64,000 nucleotides of DNA, from contig NZ_CP132334.1 in assembly GCF_030758415.1 (NCBI RefSeq), positions 3,112,001 to 3,176,000 on the forward strand, in the 5' to 3' direction. This DNA is from Parvularcula sp. IMCC14364 (lineage in GTDB: Bacteria; Pseudomonadota; Alphaproteobacteria; Caulobacterales; Parvularculaceae). Numbering within the stretch: the first letter of the stretch is position 1; each line of letters opens with the position of its first letter. The translations under genes were made by a program, and so were the position numbers. The notes below the pieces were generated by a model. It made no database searches and was not told where the DNA came from. It worked only from the letters and a program-made list of their open reading frames with translations. Shown one piece after another: positions 8,762-17,478 of the stretch.

Positions 8762-9130
8762 TTAGCGATGTGCTTTGCTGGCTATCGGAAACAATACGGC
8801 GCGATTGTCGGCATCGACCCGCCGCTTGTAATATTCGAAACCTTCCTGCGGTGATTTGACATAGTCCTCATACAGGAGAAGCGCATGGCGCAGCACTTCA
8901 GAATATGTGGCGGCTGAGGTTATTTCTTTAACTTCTTCGAGCCGCTCAATTGAGTCAGCGCCGAACAGAAAACTCATACGCTTCTGACGATAAGCCGGTT
9001 TTTTTTCTGCATCTTCGTGAGGGTTGTCATGGCCTGTTGCAGCCATCTTGGTCTTGCCGGGGGCGGGTTGAGCAGTTGGCCAGTCAGCGGAAGGCGCGAC
9101 CTCGGCGTGCTCTTTATCACTTGAAAACAC
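8762..9130 (-). CDS. Ribbon-helix-helix-like DNA-binding protein (hypothetical)
   Basis: About 122 residues. I choose GTG 9130, preceded by AGGAG at 6-base spacing; the upstream GTG at 9166 has no ribosome site. The N-terminal 50 residues are polar and probably disordered. The middle section reads RMSFLFG then ADSIERLEEVKEIT and TYSEVLRHALLLYEDYV, which has the strand-helix-helix layout of MetJ/Arc-type proteins (about residues 50-95). The tail is EGFEYYKRRVDADNRAVLFPI. It may be a transcription factor or the antitoxin of an unrecognised pair. It is divergent from two tiny ORFs, and three GTATG half-sites lie in the gap. Confidence 0.65.
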   Translation of the reverse strand: MFSSDKEHAEVAPSADWPTAQPAPGKTKMAATGHDNPHEDAEKKPAYRQKRMSFLFGADSIERLEEVKEITSAATYSEVLRHALLLYEDYVKSPQEGFEYYKRRVDADNRAVLFPIASKAHR

Positions 9131-9246
9131 AATGATCTCCTGTCGGAACTCAAAAAAGACTGGCACGCCGTAGCCGCGCCGTGCGCGTCGAGGCTGTGCC
9201 TAGTGGAAGTGTGACTTTATGTTTTTGATTCTTTTTTGTCAAGCTT

Positions 9247-9292
9247 GTATGTAGATAAGCGCATATCATCATACCTAGTTTTATGAAGTATG
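9247..9292. promoter_or_regulatory. Three GTATG/CATAC half-sites, possible operator
   Basis: GTATG at 9247-9251, CATAC at 9270-9274 and GTATG at 9288-9292 lie within 46 bases in the intergenic gap upstream of the ribbon-helix-helix-like gene and of the small ORFs on the other strand. The last two form an inverted repeat with a 13-base spacer. A role as operator is inference. Confidence 0.3.
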
Positions 9293-9363
9293 CAAAAGTA
9301 ATATCATTTGACTCTTGTTTATTCACGTCGCAAATTGCCGGCGTAACCAGAAAGGAGACGGTA

Positions 9364-9411
9364 ATGGTCAAGAATACATCCACCCCCGGAAACAGAGGAC
9401 GGGATTTATGA
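9364..9411 (+). CDS. Tiny ORF with strong ribosome site (possible leader peptide)
   Basis: A 15-codon ORF (MVKNTSTPGNRGRDL) begins at an ATG preceded by AAAGGAG at 6-base spacing, far better than chance. It ends 26 bases before the next ORF on the same strand, so the two may be translated from one message. No similarity is recognised. It could be a leader peptide, a small protein or a remnant of a longer gene. The gap 9131-9437 otherwise holds only AT-rich promoter-like DNA. Confidence 0.35.
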   Translation: MVKNTSTPGNRGRDL

Positions 9412-9437
9412 ACACAAGCTAGACAAAGGAGGGAAAA

Positions 9438-9647
9438 ATGGACGGGTTTGAACCTGAAGAATTCCCGGTTGAGTTAGAAAAAATTCTTAGAAAAAGGCGT
9501 GAGTACAAAATAAGCGAACCAACGCGGTTTCAGAATTTTGCGCATTACGCGAAACATTTAGCGCCGCTTGTCATTGTTTTTGAGCTTATCAGAAACCTGG
9601 CAATAATCATTGAAGGGGCGCAGGCACTGTTCAGCTTTCTGTTCTAA
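9438..9647 (+). CDS. Small putative membrane protein of 69 residues
   Basis: The ATG is preceded by AAAGGAGGGAAAA, one of the strongest ribosome sites in the window. The first 35 residues are charged (ELEKILRKRREYK); the rest is amphipathic to hydrophobic, with one probable membrane helix at about 45-68 that runs to the C-terminus. I recognise no family. Its neighbours are a 15-codon ORF upstream and a convergent SDR gene. A membrane-active peptide is possible but unproven. Confidence 0.6.
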   Translation: MDGFEPEEFPVELEKILRKRREYKISEPTRFQNFAHYAKHLAPLVIVFELIRNLAIIIEGAQALFSFLF

Positions 9648-9751
9648 TCAAGGAGCAGGCTGACAAGGTAAGGAACTCGCAGGCGTGCGACGCGTCCTGC
9701 CAAGCCTTCCGCAAAATTTTGCAATAACAAAATCAGCAAGTTTTCGTTGGG

Positions 9752-10555
9752 CTAATGTGCGTCACGATAGTTTTTGCCGGAGCCCTTTACTATCCGCTCG
9801 GCCCAGGCGCGCGGCAAGATGCCGGTCAACCAGACAAGAAATTTATACTGAAGCCCTGGCACATATACAGTATGCGCTTTCTCCACAGCTTTAAGCGCAC
9901 CAGTTACGGTCTCTCCGACCTGCATCATCATGAAATCAGGCATCTGGTTGAGTTGCTCTCGGGTGTCATTCACATCATGAAATTCAGTATAGGTGAACCC
10001 CGGGCAAAGTGCTGAGACATTGATGTCTGTACCATCATACTCGGCAGCCAGCGCTTGAGAGAAACTGACCAGGAAGGACTTTGACGGCCCATAAAGAGTG
10101 TGACCTGCAGCAGGTGGCACAAGGCCAGCGACAGATGCGACGTTGATGACACGCCCATAGCCACGCTCCTGCATTCCTGTCAGCAGTCTGTGACTGAGCT
10201 CAGCATAAGTACTGACCATCAGTTGGAGATATTTCTCCTGCTCTTCCCATCTGGTGCTGACATATTTCCCGGGCAGTCCAAAACCTGCATTATTGACAAG
10301 AATATCAATATCAATGCCCTGCCCCTGAAGAAACGCCACAATCTTTTCCGGCGCGTCACCTTCTGAGAGATCTGCCGCCAGTGGTACTGTCCGGGTGCCG
10401 TGACTTTGCAACAGGGCGCTCAACTCCTTCAACCGGTCTTCCCGTCTGGCCACCATGACAACATTCGCGCCGCTTTCCGCCAGCTGGCGCACGAATTCCT
10501 GACCGATACCAGCCGATGCGCCTGTGACGAGCGCCCATTTGCCCCGATAATCCAT
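9752..10555 (-). CDS. Short-chain dehydrogenase/reductase
   Basis: A classical SDR of 267 residues. The nucleotide-binding motif TGASAGIG is at 11-18, ARR after the second strand suggests NADP preference, NNAG at about 88-91, and the catalytic residues are S141, Y155 and K159 (YGPSK). It resembles the DltE/YqjQ-like group of short-chain oxidoreductases acting on acyl or hydroxy substrates; the substrate cannot be told from sequence. ATG 10555 follows GAGGAGATCAGAC. It lies 31 bases after the O-antigen-ligase-like gene on the same strand, so cotranscription is likely. Confidence 0.9.
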   Translation of the reverse strand: MDYRGKWALVTGASAGIGQEFVRQLAESGANVVMVARREDRLKELSALLQSHGTRTVPLAADLSEGDAPEKIVAFLQGQGIDIDILVNNAGFGLPGKYVSTRWEEQEKYLQLMVSTYAELSHRLLTGMQERGYGRVINVASVAGLVPPAAGHTLYGPSKSFLVSFSQALAAEYDGTDINVSALCPGFTYTEFHDVNDTREQLNQMPDFMMMQVGETVTGALKAVEKAHTVYVPGLQYKFLVWLTGILPRAWAERIVKGSGKNYRDAH

Positions 10556-10586
10556 GTCTGATCTCCTCTTTGCCCAAAGGGCTATT

Positions 10587-12227
10587 CTATCTGGCAACCG
10601 GCGTCCAGAGCGACTTGCCACTCAGCACACGCTCCCGGTGCTGCTCAAACTGCTTTGCCGTCAGGACTGGTGCGAAATCGCCGACTTCAGTTGGTATGTT
10701 ATCTTTCCTGTTCAAGGCCAGAAGATACTTTGTACGCCCGCAAGTACCAATCATCAGCGCTGCCAGTAACATGAACAACTCAATATTCGTCGTGATTGAA
10801 AGGATGGAACGGGTCACAGCAAAGGAAATCGCCATACCGGCGACCGCGATATAAAGACCTGCATATGGATCATCCCCAAGGTCTGTTCCCCATCGCCAGC
10901 CATACCATGCCAACATGGCAAAGCTGCCAAAAAACAGGATTGGGCCCGGAAAACCAAGTTCCAGGGCGAGATTGAGATAATAGTTATCGATGGTCAGTCG
11001 GCCGCCGTAGAACCCGAGAACCCGCGCTGCCCGTCCGTTGCCATAGCCATACAAAGGGCGCTTGATGATTTTCGGCCAAGCTGTTTCCATTTGCGCAATA
11101 CGCGCCTGCGATGACGCCGAGGCGGTTGTGCCATCATCGCCGACAACCACTTTGTACCCCGCGCCAATAACAATAGGTGATGCCAGTATCGCCAAGGCTA
11201 TCGCCATGCCCGCAAGTGGCCGGAACGGCAGACTTTCAGGCTTGCGCAGCCATGTTGTCAGCATCAGGAAGGCCGTCACGCTGAATGCCATCATGCCACC
11301 GATCAATGCGCCGCGAGAGTTTGACATCAAGACAGCGCTGACCAGTATGATCAGGACACCTCCGTAGAAAAGCCGCCTGCCAAAATTCCCACCGCGATAA
11401 ATCTTGTACATGGCGAACGGGATGATCATCGCCAGATGCTCCCCCAGCGAAAGAGGATGTGTATGGGTTGCCTGCGAGCGGAAAACACCATCGCGCACTT
11501 TATCCTGCAAAACCTGACGCAGCCATTCCACATCGCCCATCAAGGGCGCGATAACTTCTGCAAAATGTGTCTGCGTGACAAACTCCACCAGTGCGATGAG
11601 CGCGACAACCGTACTGGAGAAAATGATCAGACTGAGCGCGCGGTCAAAAACTTGCCGACGCTGCACATATGTCATCACAGCCAGAAACGGCAGTAGCCAG
11701 ATCATGGACTGCCGAATGAATTCCTTGGCGGCAATGCCCTTGCCCATTGCCAGAGGCACAGTCAGAAACTTGTGTGCGAAAAGCAGCGCAATAACCAGAA
11801 ACAGGGGCCACACACGGCGCATGGCAGAAACGAATTGCACGCGCCTGCGTGGCACACAGGCCATCTCATACAGCCAGATGGCAATTATCGAGTAGAAAAG
11901 AACTCGCGTCGGAGTGATGATTGGCAGCGGCCCCAGTTTGACATGGAGGTACACTGGCCAAAGTGGCATCAACAGCGCGCCGAGATACACAAGGCGCCGC
12001 GTAAAACGCAACGGTACGGGCTTCATGTCTGAAGCCGCCAGCATAAGTAACGGCAGAACGGGTGCTATTGCGAGCAGCAAAAATGCCGGAAAAATAATGC
12101 TGATCGCTGTTGCAAGAAAAATATAGGTGCTGAGAATCCCGCAAAATACCAGCGGAACCAGATAGCCCCGAACGGCACCGGGCCCCTGGACGATACCGGG
12201 GCGATCTGGTTGCGGCCAGACACTCAT
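10587..12227 (-). CDS. O-antigen ligase/polymerase-like membrane protein
   Basis: A 546-residue polytopic membrane protein with about 12 hydrophobic segments. The Wzy_C/WaaL signature appears as SNSRGALIGGMMAF (about 306-319) and a large loop follows with RPLYGYGNGRA and DNYYLNLALELGFPG (about 380-440), the pattern seen in O-antigen ligases and exopolysaccharide polymerases. Such proteins join or polymerise glycan chains on the periplasmic face of the inner membrane. No other polysaccharide genes surround it, so substrate and pathway are open. A cytoplasmic tail of about 50 residues follows the last segment. Confidence 0.82.
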   Translation of the reverse strand: MSVWPQPDRPGIVQGPGAVRGYLVPLVFCGILSTYIFLATAISIIFPAFLLLAIAPVLPLLMLAASDMKPVPLRFTRRLVYLGALLMPLWPVYLHVKLGPLPIITPTRVLFYSIIAIWLYEMACVPRRRVQFVSAMRRVWPLFLVIALLFAHKFLTVPLAMGKGIAAKEFIRQSMIWLLPFLAVMTYVQRRQVFDRALSLIIFSSTVVALIALVEFVTQTHFAEVIAPLMGDVEWLRQVLQDKVRDGVFRSQATHTHPLSLGEHLAMIIPFAMYKIYRGGNFGRRLFYGGVLIILVSAVLMSNSRGALIGGMMAFSVTAFLMLTTWLRKPESLPFRPLAGMAIALAILASPIVIGAGYKVVVGDDGTTASASSQARIAQMETAWPKIIKRPLYGYGNGRAARVLGFYGGRLTIDNYYLNLALELGFPGPILFFGSFAMLAWYGWRWGTDLGDDPYAGLYIAVAGMAISFAVTRSILSITTNIELFMLLAALMIGTCGRTKYLLALNRKDNIPTEVGDFAPVLTAKQFEQHRERVLSGKSLWTPVAR

Positions 12228-12320
12228 GACCAGAAAAAAGCAGATAGAGAATGAGATTTGGTTAACCGTGATTAAGTACGGTAGTCACAGCCCGGATCAC
12301 CTACGAGCGTGGAGAAACCC

Positions 12321-12596
12321 ATGAGTGGTATAGCCTTTCTGATAATGCTGGCGAGCTTCACCTTCCTTGCCTATTGGTATATCCGCAACCTTGAGCGCGG
12401 CGATGAAGGCACATTCGGCCTTCTCGGCCTGAATATCGGCGACCCGATTGAAGCTGATACTGACGAGAAAACAGAAGCCGAAACAGTTGAGGGCAAAGTG
12501 AAACTGGATCGCCCGGAGGAAGAAGACCCGGTTTATCTGGAGCGCGAGGGCAAGGCATATACGCGGGATGCAAAATCTTATCTGAAGCTGGATTAA
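12321..12596 (+). CDS. Small membrane-anchored acidic protein
   Basis: A protein of 91 residues with one N-terminal membrane helix (about 2-20) followed by an acidic, probably disordered or coiled region rich in E, D and K. ATG 12321 has GGAG 6 bases upstream, which rules out the earlier GTG at 12309. No family is recognised. It lies 65 bases before the glutamine cyclotransferase gene on the same strand. The 93-base gap to the divergent ligase-like gene contains TTAACCGTGATTAA, an imperfectly spaced CtrA-like element. Confidence 0.7.
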   Translation: MSGIAFLIMLASFTFLAYWYIRNLERGDEGTFGLLGLNIGDPIEADTDEKTEAETVEGKVKLDRPEEEDPVYLEREGKAYTRDAKSYLKLD

Positions 12597-12661
12597 CGAA
12601 ACACCCATTGGCGTTCTGCCGTTTTTGCTGGATAGTATCTCAGCATCAACGAGTACGATTT

Positions 12662-13456
12662 ATGATAACGCGTCTATTCATCTTGCTGGCCCTTTTTACT
12701 GTCAGTGCGGGTTGCAACCGTGCCGAAGCAGATGTGCCTGTTTACGGCTTCAAAATCGTCAACACATATCCGCATGATCAGGCAGCTTTTACCCAGGGTC
12801 TGCTGTTTCTGGATGGTTACCTTTATGAGAGCACCGGCCTGCGGGGAGAATCCTCTGTCCGAAAGGTCGATCTGACAACTGGCGATGTCCTGCAAATCGA
12901 AGGCTTGCCGGACCGCTTCTTCGGCGAAGGCATTGTCGCATGGCAGGATCAACTTATTGGCCTTACCTGGCAAAGCCGGATGGGATTTGTTTTTGGTATT
13001 GAGAATTTTGAGGTCAGGGATACGTTCGCCTATTCAGGAGAAGGCTGGGGGCTGACAAGAAATGAAGACACGCTGTTCATGAGCGACGGCACCGCAGAAC
13101 TGCGATTGCTGGACCCAGAAACCCTGAAAGAAAAAAATCGGATAACCGTCACCTATAATGACAAACCGCTACGTGCACTGAACGAGTTGGAATGGGTCAA
13201 TGGAGAGATTTTGGCAAACATCTACACCACAGACCTCATTGCAATAATTAACCCGGAAAGCGGTGTCGTAACGGGTGTCATCAATCTAACCGGCCTGTTG
13301 CCTGAAGAAGATTACACGCCGGGGTACACAGATGTCTTAAATGGTATCGCTTATGATGCCGAAAATGACCGGCTGTTTGTGACCGGCAAACGCTGGCCAA
13401 AATTGTTTGAGGTCAGACTGATTGAGCAGCAAAGTCCTAGTCAGGCAAGCCAGTAA
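12662..13456 (+). CDS. Glutaminyl-peptide cyclotransferase (bacterial five-bladed propeller type)
   Basis: An exported protein of 264 residues. The first 20 residues form a signal peptide ending near SAGC; a cysteine there hints at a lipoprotein, though the lipobox is imperfect. The body has the family features YPHDQAAFTQGLLF, YESTGLRGESSVRKVDL, LTRNEDTLFMSDGT and LNELEWVNGEILANIY (repeats of a beta-propeller). Homologues convert N-terminal glutamine to pyroglutamate in the periplasm. ATG 12662 starts the signal peptide. The final 20 bases overlap hemY on the opposite strand. Confidence 0.9.
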   Translation: MITRLFILLALFTVSAGCNRAEADVPVYGFKIVNTYPHDQAAFTQGLLFLDGYLYESTGLRGESSVRKVDLTTGDVLQIEGLPDRFFGEGIVAWQDQLIGLTWQSRMGFVFGIENFEVRDTFAYSGEGWGLTRNEDTLFMSDGTAELRLLDPETLKEKNRITVTYNDKPLRALNELEWVNGEILANIYTTDLIAIINPESGVVTGVINLTGLLPEEDYTPGYTDVLNGIAYDAENDRLFVTGKRWPKLFEVRLIEQQSPSQASQ

Positions 13457-14990
13457 CAACCGCATCTGGTGGCGGTGGGTCTTTTTTGTTTGCCTTCTCC
13501 AGCTCCGCAGGAGCGGCCCCCTTATCCCTTACCTCTTCCTGGTCCGACTTGCTTTCGGGTTCTTCGGCCGGAATTTCTTCAGTCTCGTCCCTCTCCACGG
13601 CCTGGGCATCCGCTTCATCGACCTCATTGTTTTCTGAGACTTCGGGTTCAGGTGGAGGGGCCGTTAGAAGTTTTATTTCATCTGCACCAAGAGCGCCGGA
13701 AACTTCCTCAAGCGGCGGCGGTGCAAGCCTGTTATGCTCACCATACTCAACCACCAATCGACGCCAGCCTTCCGTTGTAAAGTGAAACTCACCGTCCACT
13801 CCAGGCACAGGCTCAAGAGGCGCGGAGGCAGCCTTGGCAAACCACGGCCTGGCCTGAACTTCACCATACAGGCCACGCATGGCTTCTGCCATGGCGTTGA
13901 ATGTACGTGCATTTGGGGTCCGCTGTAAAAGAGGCTCCAGCATGTCCTTTGCTGTCTCCCACTCTTCGCGCAAGATATATTGCTGTGCTGTCAGCAAGCG
14001 ACTTTCGTCTCTGTCTGGCGCTTTTTCAGCTAGCCGGATCAGTCGATCCGTTCTCTTTTTCAGATCTTCATCATTATAAAGAGTTTCATATGCCTTTACC
14101 AAAGCAGGATGCGGCGCGATTGACCAGGCTTCTTCAATAATTCGCGCAGCACGACTCGTGTTGCCTTTCTCGCCTTCAAGATTAGCGGCAAGCACGGCAG
14201 CTGGCGCGAAGCCCGGTGCCTGCTTCAAAGCGACCTTTAGGTCTTTCAACGCCTCTTCGCTGTTTCCACTATTATGGGATGTATAGGCTCTGGCGGTCAG
14301 CAGAGCAGCTTCCTTGCGGCGAACATGCTCGCCTTCAGCCAGACCATTACGCGCCGCGAGCTTCAAGGCGTTCTGTGCTTCGCCCCAGCCGCCACGATCA
14401 ATGCTAAGCTGATAGACCGATTCAAAAGCCCAACGGGCATTCGGGCGCAATTTGAAGGCACGGTCAGCATAGCCTTTCGCACTCTTGTTATCGCCCGAAG
14501 ACAATGCTTGTAAATAGAGACCGCGCAAGCCCAGAAACTCCGTCTCCGGCGCATCCAGCATTGCGGCAAAACTCTCTTCTGCGGTTTCATCATCACCGGC
14601 AAGCTGGGCCGCCTGAGCTGTCAGCAGTCTTGTCAGTGCAGGCTCGTCCAGTTGCTTCTGCGCGTTACGCGCATGACGTTGTGCATCTTCCGGATCGCCC
14701 GCAGCAACAGCCTCGAGGCCACGTGTTAACGCGAGCATACCTCGTTGACGCTTGCCCTCAAGGCGGCGGGCCGCAAGTTTACCCGGCAGCCGCATGAGGT
14801 AACTGATCAGCCAGACCAGTCCGCCAAAGGCGAGGAAAGACATCAGTACAAGAATGAGCAGTACGCCGACTTCAACATAGACGTTATAGCCGCGAACATC
14901 CGCCTCCAATGCGCCGTCTATGCTCAGCAACATGGTGATAAGAGCTGCAAGCCCCGTAATCACCAGTAGATAAATAAGAAGACGTATCAT
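13437..14990 (-). CDS. hemY: HemY-like tetratricopeptide membrane protein
   Basis: 517 residues. Two membrane helices lie at about 3-22 and 40-64 (HemY_N domain with RLPGKLAARR following), then tetratricopeptide-like repeats from about 85 to 420 and an acidic, proline-rich tail from about 440. This is the HemY family found downstream of hemCD-hemX in proteobacteria; its role in haem synthesis is not settled and it should not be confused with protoporphyrinogen oxidase HemY. It is the last gene of the hemC-hemD-mic60-hemY run, 44 bases after mic60. Confidence 0.88.
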   Translation of the reverse strand: MIRLLIYLLVITGLAALITMLLSIDGALEADVRGYNVYVEVGVLLILVLMSFLAFGGLVWLISYLMRLPGKLAARRLEGKRQRGMLALTRGLEAVAAGDPEDAQRHARNAQKQLDEPALTRLLTAQAAQLAGDDETAEESFAAMLDAPETEFLGLRGLYLQALSSGDNKSAKGYADRAFKLRPNARWAFESVYQLSIDRGGWGEAQNALKLAARNGLAEGEHVRRKEAALLTARAYTSHNSGNSEEALKDLKVALKQAPGFAPAAVLAANLEGEKGNTSRAARIIEEAWSIAPHPALVKAYETLYNDEDLKKRTDRLIRLAEKAPDRDESRLLTAQQYILREEWETAKDMLEPLLQRTPNARTFNAMAEAMRGLYGEVQARPWFAKAASAPLEPVPGVDGEFHFTTEGWRRLVVEYGEHNRLAPPPLEEVSGALGADEIKLLTAPPPEPEVSENNEVDEADAQAVERDETEEIPAEEPESKSDQEEVRDKGAAPAELEKANKKDPPPPDAVVTGLPD

Positions 14991-15034
14991 GGGGCCTCTG
15001 AACTTTGCGACGTTCTGGCTTTCAGGGAATTTCC

Positions 15035-16717
15035 CTAGAGCGTTTCGAGCACACGGTTGCTGACTTCATCCAGAAGCTGGTCTGCAGAAACCAGAGAACG
15101 GGCTTCTTCCATCCAGCCCGCCATGACCTCAGCAGCTTCCCCTTCCAGGGCGTCAAGCTGTCTCAAAGCGCCAGATATGTCACCATCATCAAGGCTGACT
15201 TCCGCCCGCGAGATGATCGCAGATGGAGAATCGCCAGAAACGAGCCCGGTTTTCCTGACGGAAAAAAGGCCAGAGAAACGAGCGCCGAGTTCGCCCCAAA
15301 AACCATTCTCAGAGGCGCGGTTTGCTGCAGCGAGCGCCTTGCGCGCATCATCAGCATAACGCAGTCTCAGGCTGGTAACAGTTGGCAAGCCTTCTTCAGC
15401 ATACGGTTCCAGATCGCGCAGGCCCGAGGTATTGGGCGCAAGTTGCTCGAGCACATTCAGCTGTTCAGCAAATGGTCGGCCTGCACCAATCTGGCGCTGA
15501 AGGTTCGTTACAGCTATTGAGAGGGCCGCCTGCTTTGTTGCTGTGGCCACATCTCTCGTTTGCAGCGTATCGAGGCGTGCTTCCAGCTGCTCTGCCCGTC
15601 TCTGTTGTTCGGCGAGCGCCTGGTCCATTTCCCGGCGCAACCGATCAATTTCACTACTCTGCTCTGTGATCCGTTTTTGATCCGCTGCCATGGCAGCCTG
15701 TGTTTCCGCCAGCACATCTTCCCGAATTGACTCCAGCTTGTCTTCAAGCTGAGCTTCAGAAACGACACCCTGCGCATCCTGTGCTTGCGCTCTGACAGTC
15801 TCAATCACGGCATTGTCGATCTTGCTGTCGGCAGCGGCCTGCGTCGCAGCATCTGCGACAGGCGCAGGCGTGGAGGTCGTCTCTCCATTCTGCTTACTCG
15901 GCTCGGTCCGGTTTTCAATCGTTGCCCCTTCAGATTGTGTCGTTGTTATATCTTCAGTTGGTGTGGCAATGTCTTGATCCTGCTCACTACCGTCAGAACG
16001 CCCCGAACGCGCTTCCCGGCGCGCACGATTTCGTTCAATCGCGGCCTGACGGGCAGCATCTGCCTCAACACTGTCTTGAGGGTTCAGAGACTGCACTTCC
16101 TCACGAACTTCCGTGACGATTTCTTCCGCTGTCTCCGCTACTTCCTCAGCAGCACCACTGACAACCGATGCGACTGAGTCAACGGCTTCCCCAGTCTGAT
16201 CGATAATTTCTGCAGTTTTATTTTCTACGATTTCAGCAGCTTGCGTGGCTGTGGTGACTGTCGCTTTGCTCATTTCTTCTGCCGCTTCTGAGACCGTCTC
16301 TGCGGCATCTGCCAGAGCATTACCAGCCACCGCTGGGTTATCAGCCTCAGGCTCACTATTTTCAGCTGCAACTGGTGTACCTGCCAGTAAATCCTGCTCT
16401 TCAACCATTGCCGTTTGCGGGGTCAGTTCCTCCTCGCCCCCTTGCATCAGGAAAAACACAATCAGAGCCAGCGCCATAACCCCCAGCAGGATGACCCCTG
16501 TCGTAACGAAGCTTTGCGGAGATTTCTCCTCCTCATCACCGGCATTTTCATGAGTGTCCGATAGGGCTTCATCTTCAACGACCGTTTCGCCTTCAAGACG
16601 AGTTACTTCCTCGCCGGAGTCTGTATCATCCGAGTCAATTATCTCAGCTTCTACCTGTTCCGGCTGATCATCAGTGTTGCCGTTATCGTCTTTCTTCGGG
16701 GTGTCGGAATTGCTCAT
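15035..16717 (-). CDS. Mic60/mitofilin-family inner-membrane protein
   Basis: 560 residues. An acidic N-terminal stretch of about 65 residues is followed by one membrane helix (about 70-90, VTTGVILLGVMALALIVFFL), a long low-complexity Ala/Glu/Thr linker, a coiled coil at about 330-395 (EQSSEIDRLRREMDQALAEQ) and a conserved C-terminal mitofilin-type domain. Alphaproteobacterial Mic60 proteins shape the inner membrane and are the ancestors of the mitochondrial MICOS core; in proteobacteria the corresponding position is also called HemX. ATG 16717 is chosen over the TTG one codon earlier. It lies between hemD and hemY. Confidence 0.85.
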   Translation of the reverse strand: MSNSDTPKKDDNGNTDDQPEQVEAEIIDSDDTDSGEEVTRLEGETVVEDEALSDTHENAGDEEEKSPQSFVTTGVILLGVMALALIVFFLMQGGEEELTPQTAMVEEQDLLAGTPVAAENSEPEADNPAVAGNALADAAETVSEAAEEMSKATVTTATQAAEIVENKTAEIIDQTGEAVDSVASVVSGAAEEVAETAEEIVTEVREEVQSLNPQDSVEADAARQAAIERNRARREARSGRSDGSEQDQDIATPTEDITTTQSEGATIENRTEPSKQNGETTSTPAPVADAATQAAADSKIDNAVIETVRAQAQDAQGVVSEAQLEDKLESIREDVLAETQAAMAADQKRITEQSSEIDRLRREMDQALAEQQRRAEQLEARLDTLQTRDVATATKQAALSIAVTNLQRQIGAGRPFAEQLNVLEQLAPNTSGLRDLEPYAEEGLPTVTSLRLRYADDARKALAAANRASENGFWGELGARFSGLFSVRKTGLVSGDSPSAIISRAEVSLDDGDISGALRQLDALEGEAAEVMAGWMEEARSLVSADQLLDEVSNRVLETL

Positions 16718-16767
16718 CAAAACTCTCTTTGAGATGGTTCTAAGGTGATGGTTTGCAGTTGAGCAAC

Positions 16768-17478
16768 TTATGTGCGGGCTGGATTCAGAATGTCAATCAT
16801 GGCGTGTTGATCCGGGCTACTGGCAATCAAAATTTGCGGGGCCGCGTTATCCGGAAAAACTTTTGCCACCGCTTCACTTATGACGACCAACCTGATGTGC
16901 TGCAGTGTGTCTATCAGATCATATTTTTGCAGGAGGGACAGAAATATCTTCGCAGTCCTTGCCGAAAAGAATGTCGCCGCAAAAAGCTTCTGCCCACGCA
17001 ACATGCCCTGAATGTCCTCAGCGAGACTTTCACTGGCAACGGCCTCATATAATATTGCACGCTCATAATGTCGCCCGCCACGTTCAAGCGCGCTGGAAAG
17101 GTCACCAGCGATATGTGTGCCTGCTATGTGCGTGAGCCTGGCATTTGGGTCTGTCTCTTCGATGATAACATCTGACAGGCTTTCAACCGATCCCTGTGCA
17201 ATACCGGCCAGATCAAACCCTGCTGCCTTGGCCGCATCAGCCGTTGTGCTGCCAACAGCGAAAACCGGCCAGATACGTTCCTGTATGATCCTGCAAAAAG
17301 CCCTCACACCATTTGAGGATGTAAAAACAAGATGAGATGTGTCGGACAAATCCGGTATGGCTTGCGGCTGAAAGTTGATGGTGATCATCGGCGCGTGAAC
17401 CGGAATCATACCATGCTGCTGCAATAGCGCAGAAAATGCTGCCGCATCCGTTTCTGGGCGGGTCACCAGAACTTTCAT
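16768..17478 (-). CDS. hemD: Uroporphyrinogen-III synthase
   Basis: 236 residues; cyclises hydroxymethylbilane to uroporphyrinogen III in haem synthesis. The family is poorly conserved, but the N-terminal VLVTRPETDAAAFSALL, the HLVFTSSNGVRAF block (about 51-63), FAVGSTTADAA (about 72-82) and FFSARTAKIFLSLL (about 162-175) are typical. Its ATG overlaps the hemC stop by 4 bases (ATGA), which indicates translational coupling. mic60 begins 50 bases downstream. Confidence 0.93.
   Translation of the reverse strand: MKVLVTRPETDAAAFSALLQQHGMIPVHAPMITINFQPQAIPDLSDTSHLVFTSSNGVRAFCRIIQERIWPVFAVGSTTADAAKAAGFDLAGIAQGSVESLSDVIIEETDPNARLTHIAGTHIAGDLSSALERGGRHYERAILYEAVASESLAEDIQGMLRGQKLFAATFFSARTAKIFLSLLQKYDLIDTLQHIRLVVISEAVAKVFPDNAAPQILIASSPDQHAMIDILNPART

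Noticed and set aside
9150-9383. 77-codon reverse-strand ORF in the gap before the small ORFs
   Set aside because: No ribosome site and no family features; it overlaps the better-supported GTG start region and promoter elements.
12262-12275. CtrA-like TTAACCGTGATTAA
   Set aside because: The two TTAA halves are separated by six bases, not the seven of the consensus, so binding is doubtful.
15785-16177. 130-codon ORF opposite the mic60 gene
   Set aside because: It is antisense to low-complexity coding sequence, with no start signal or family.
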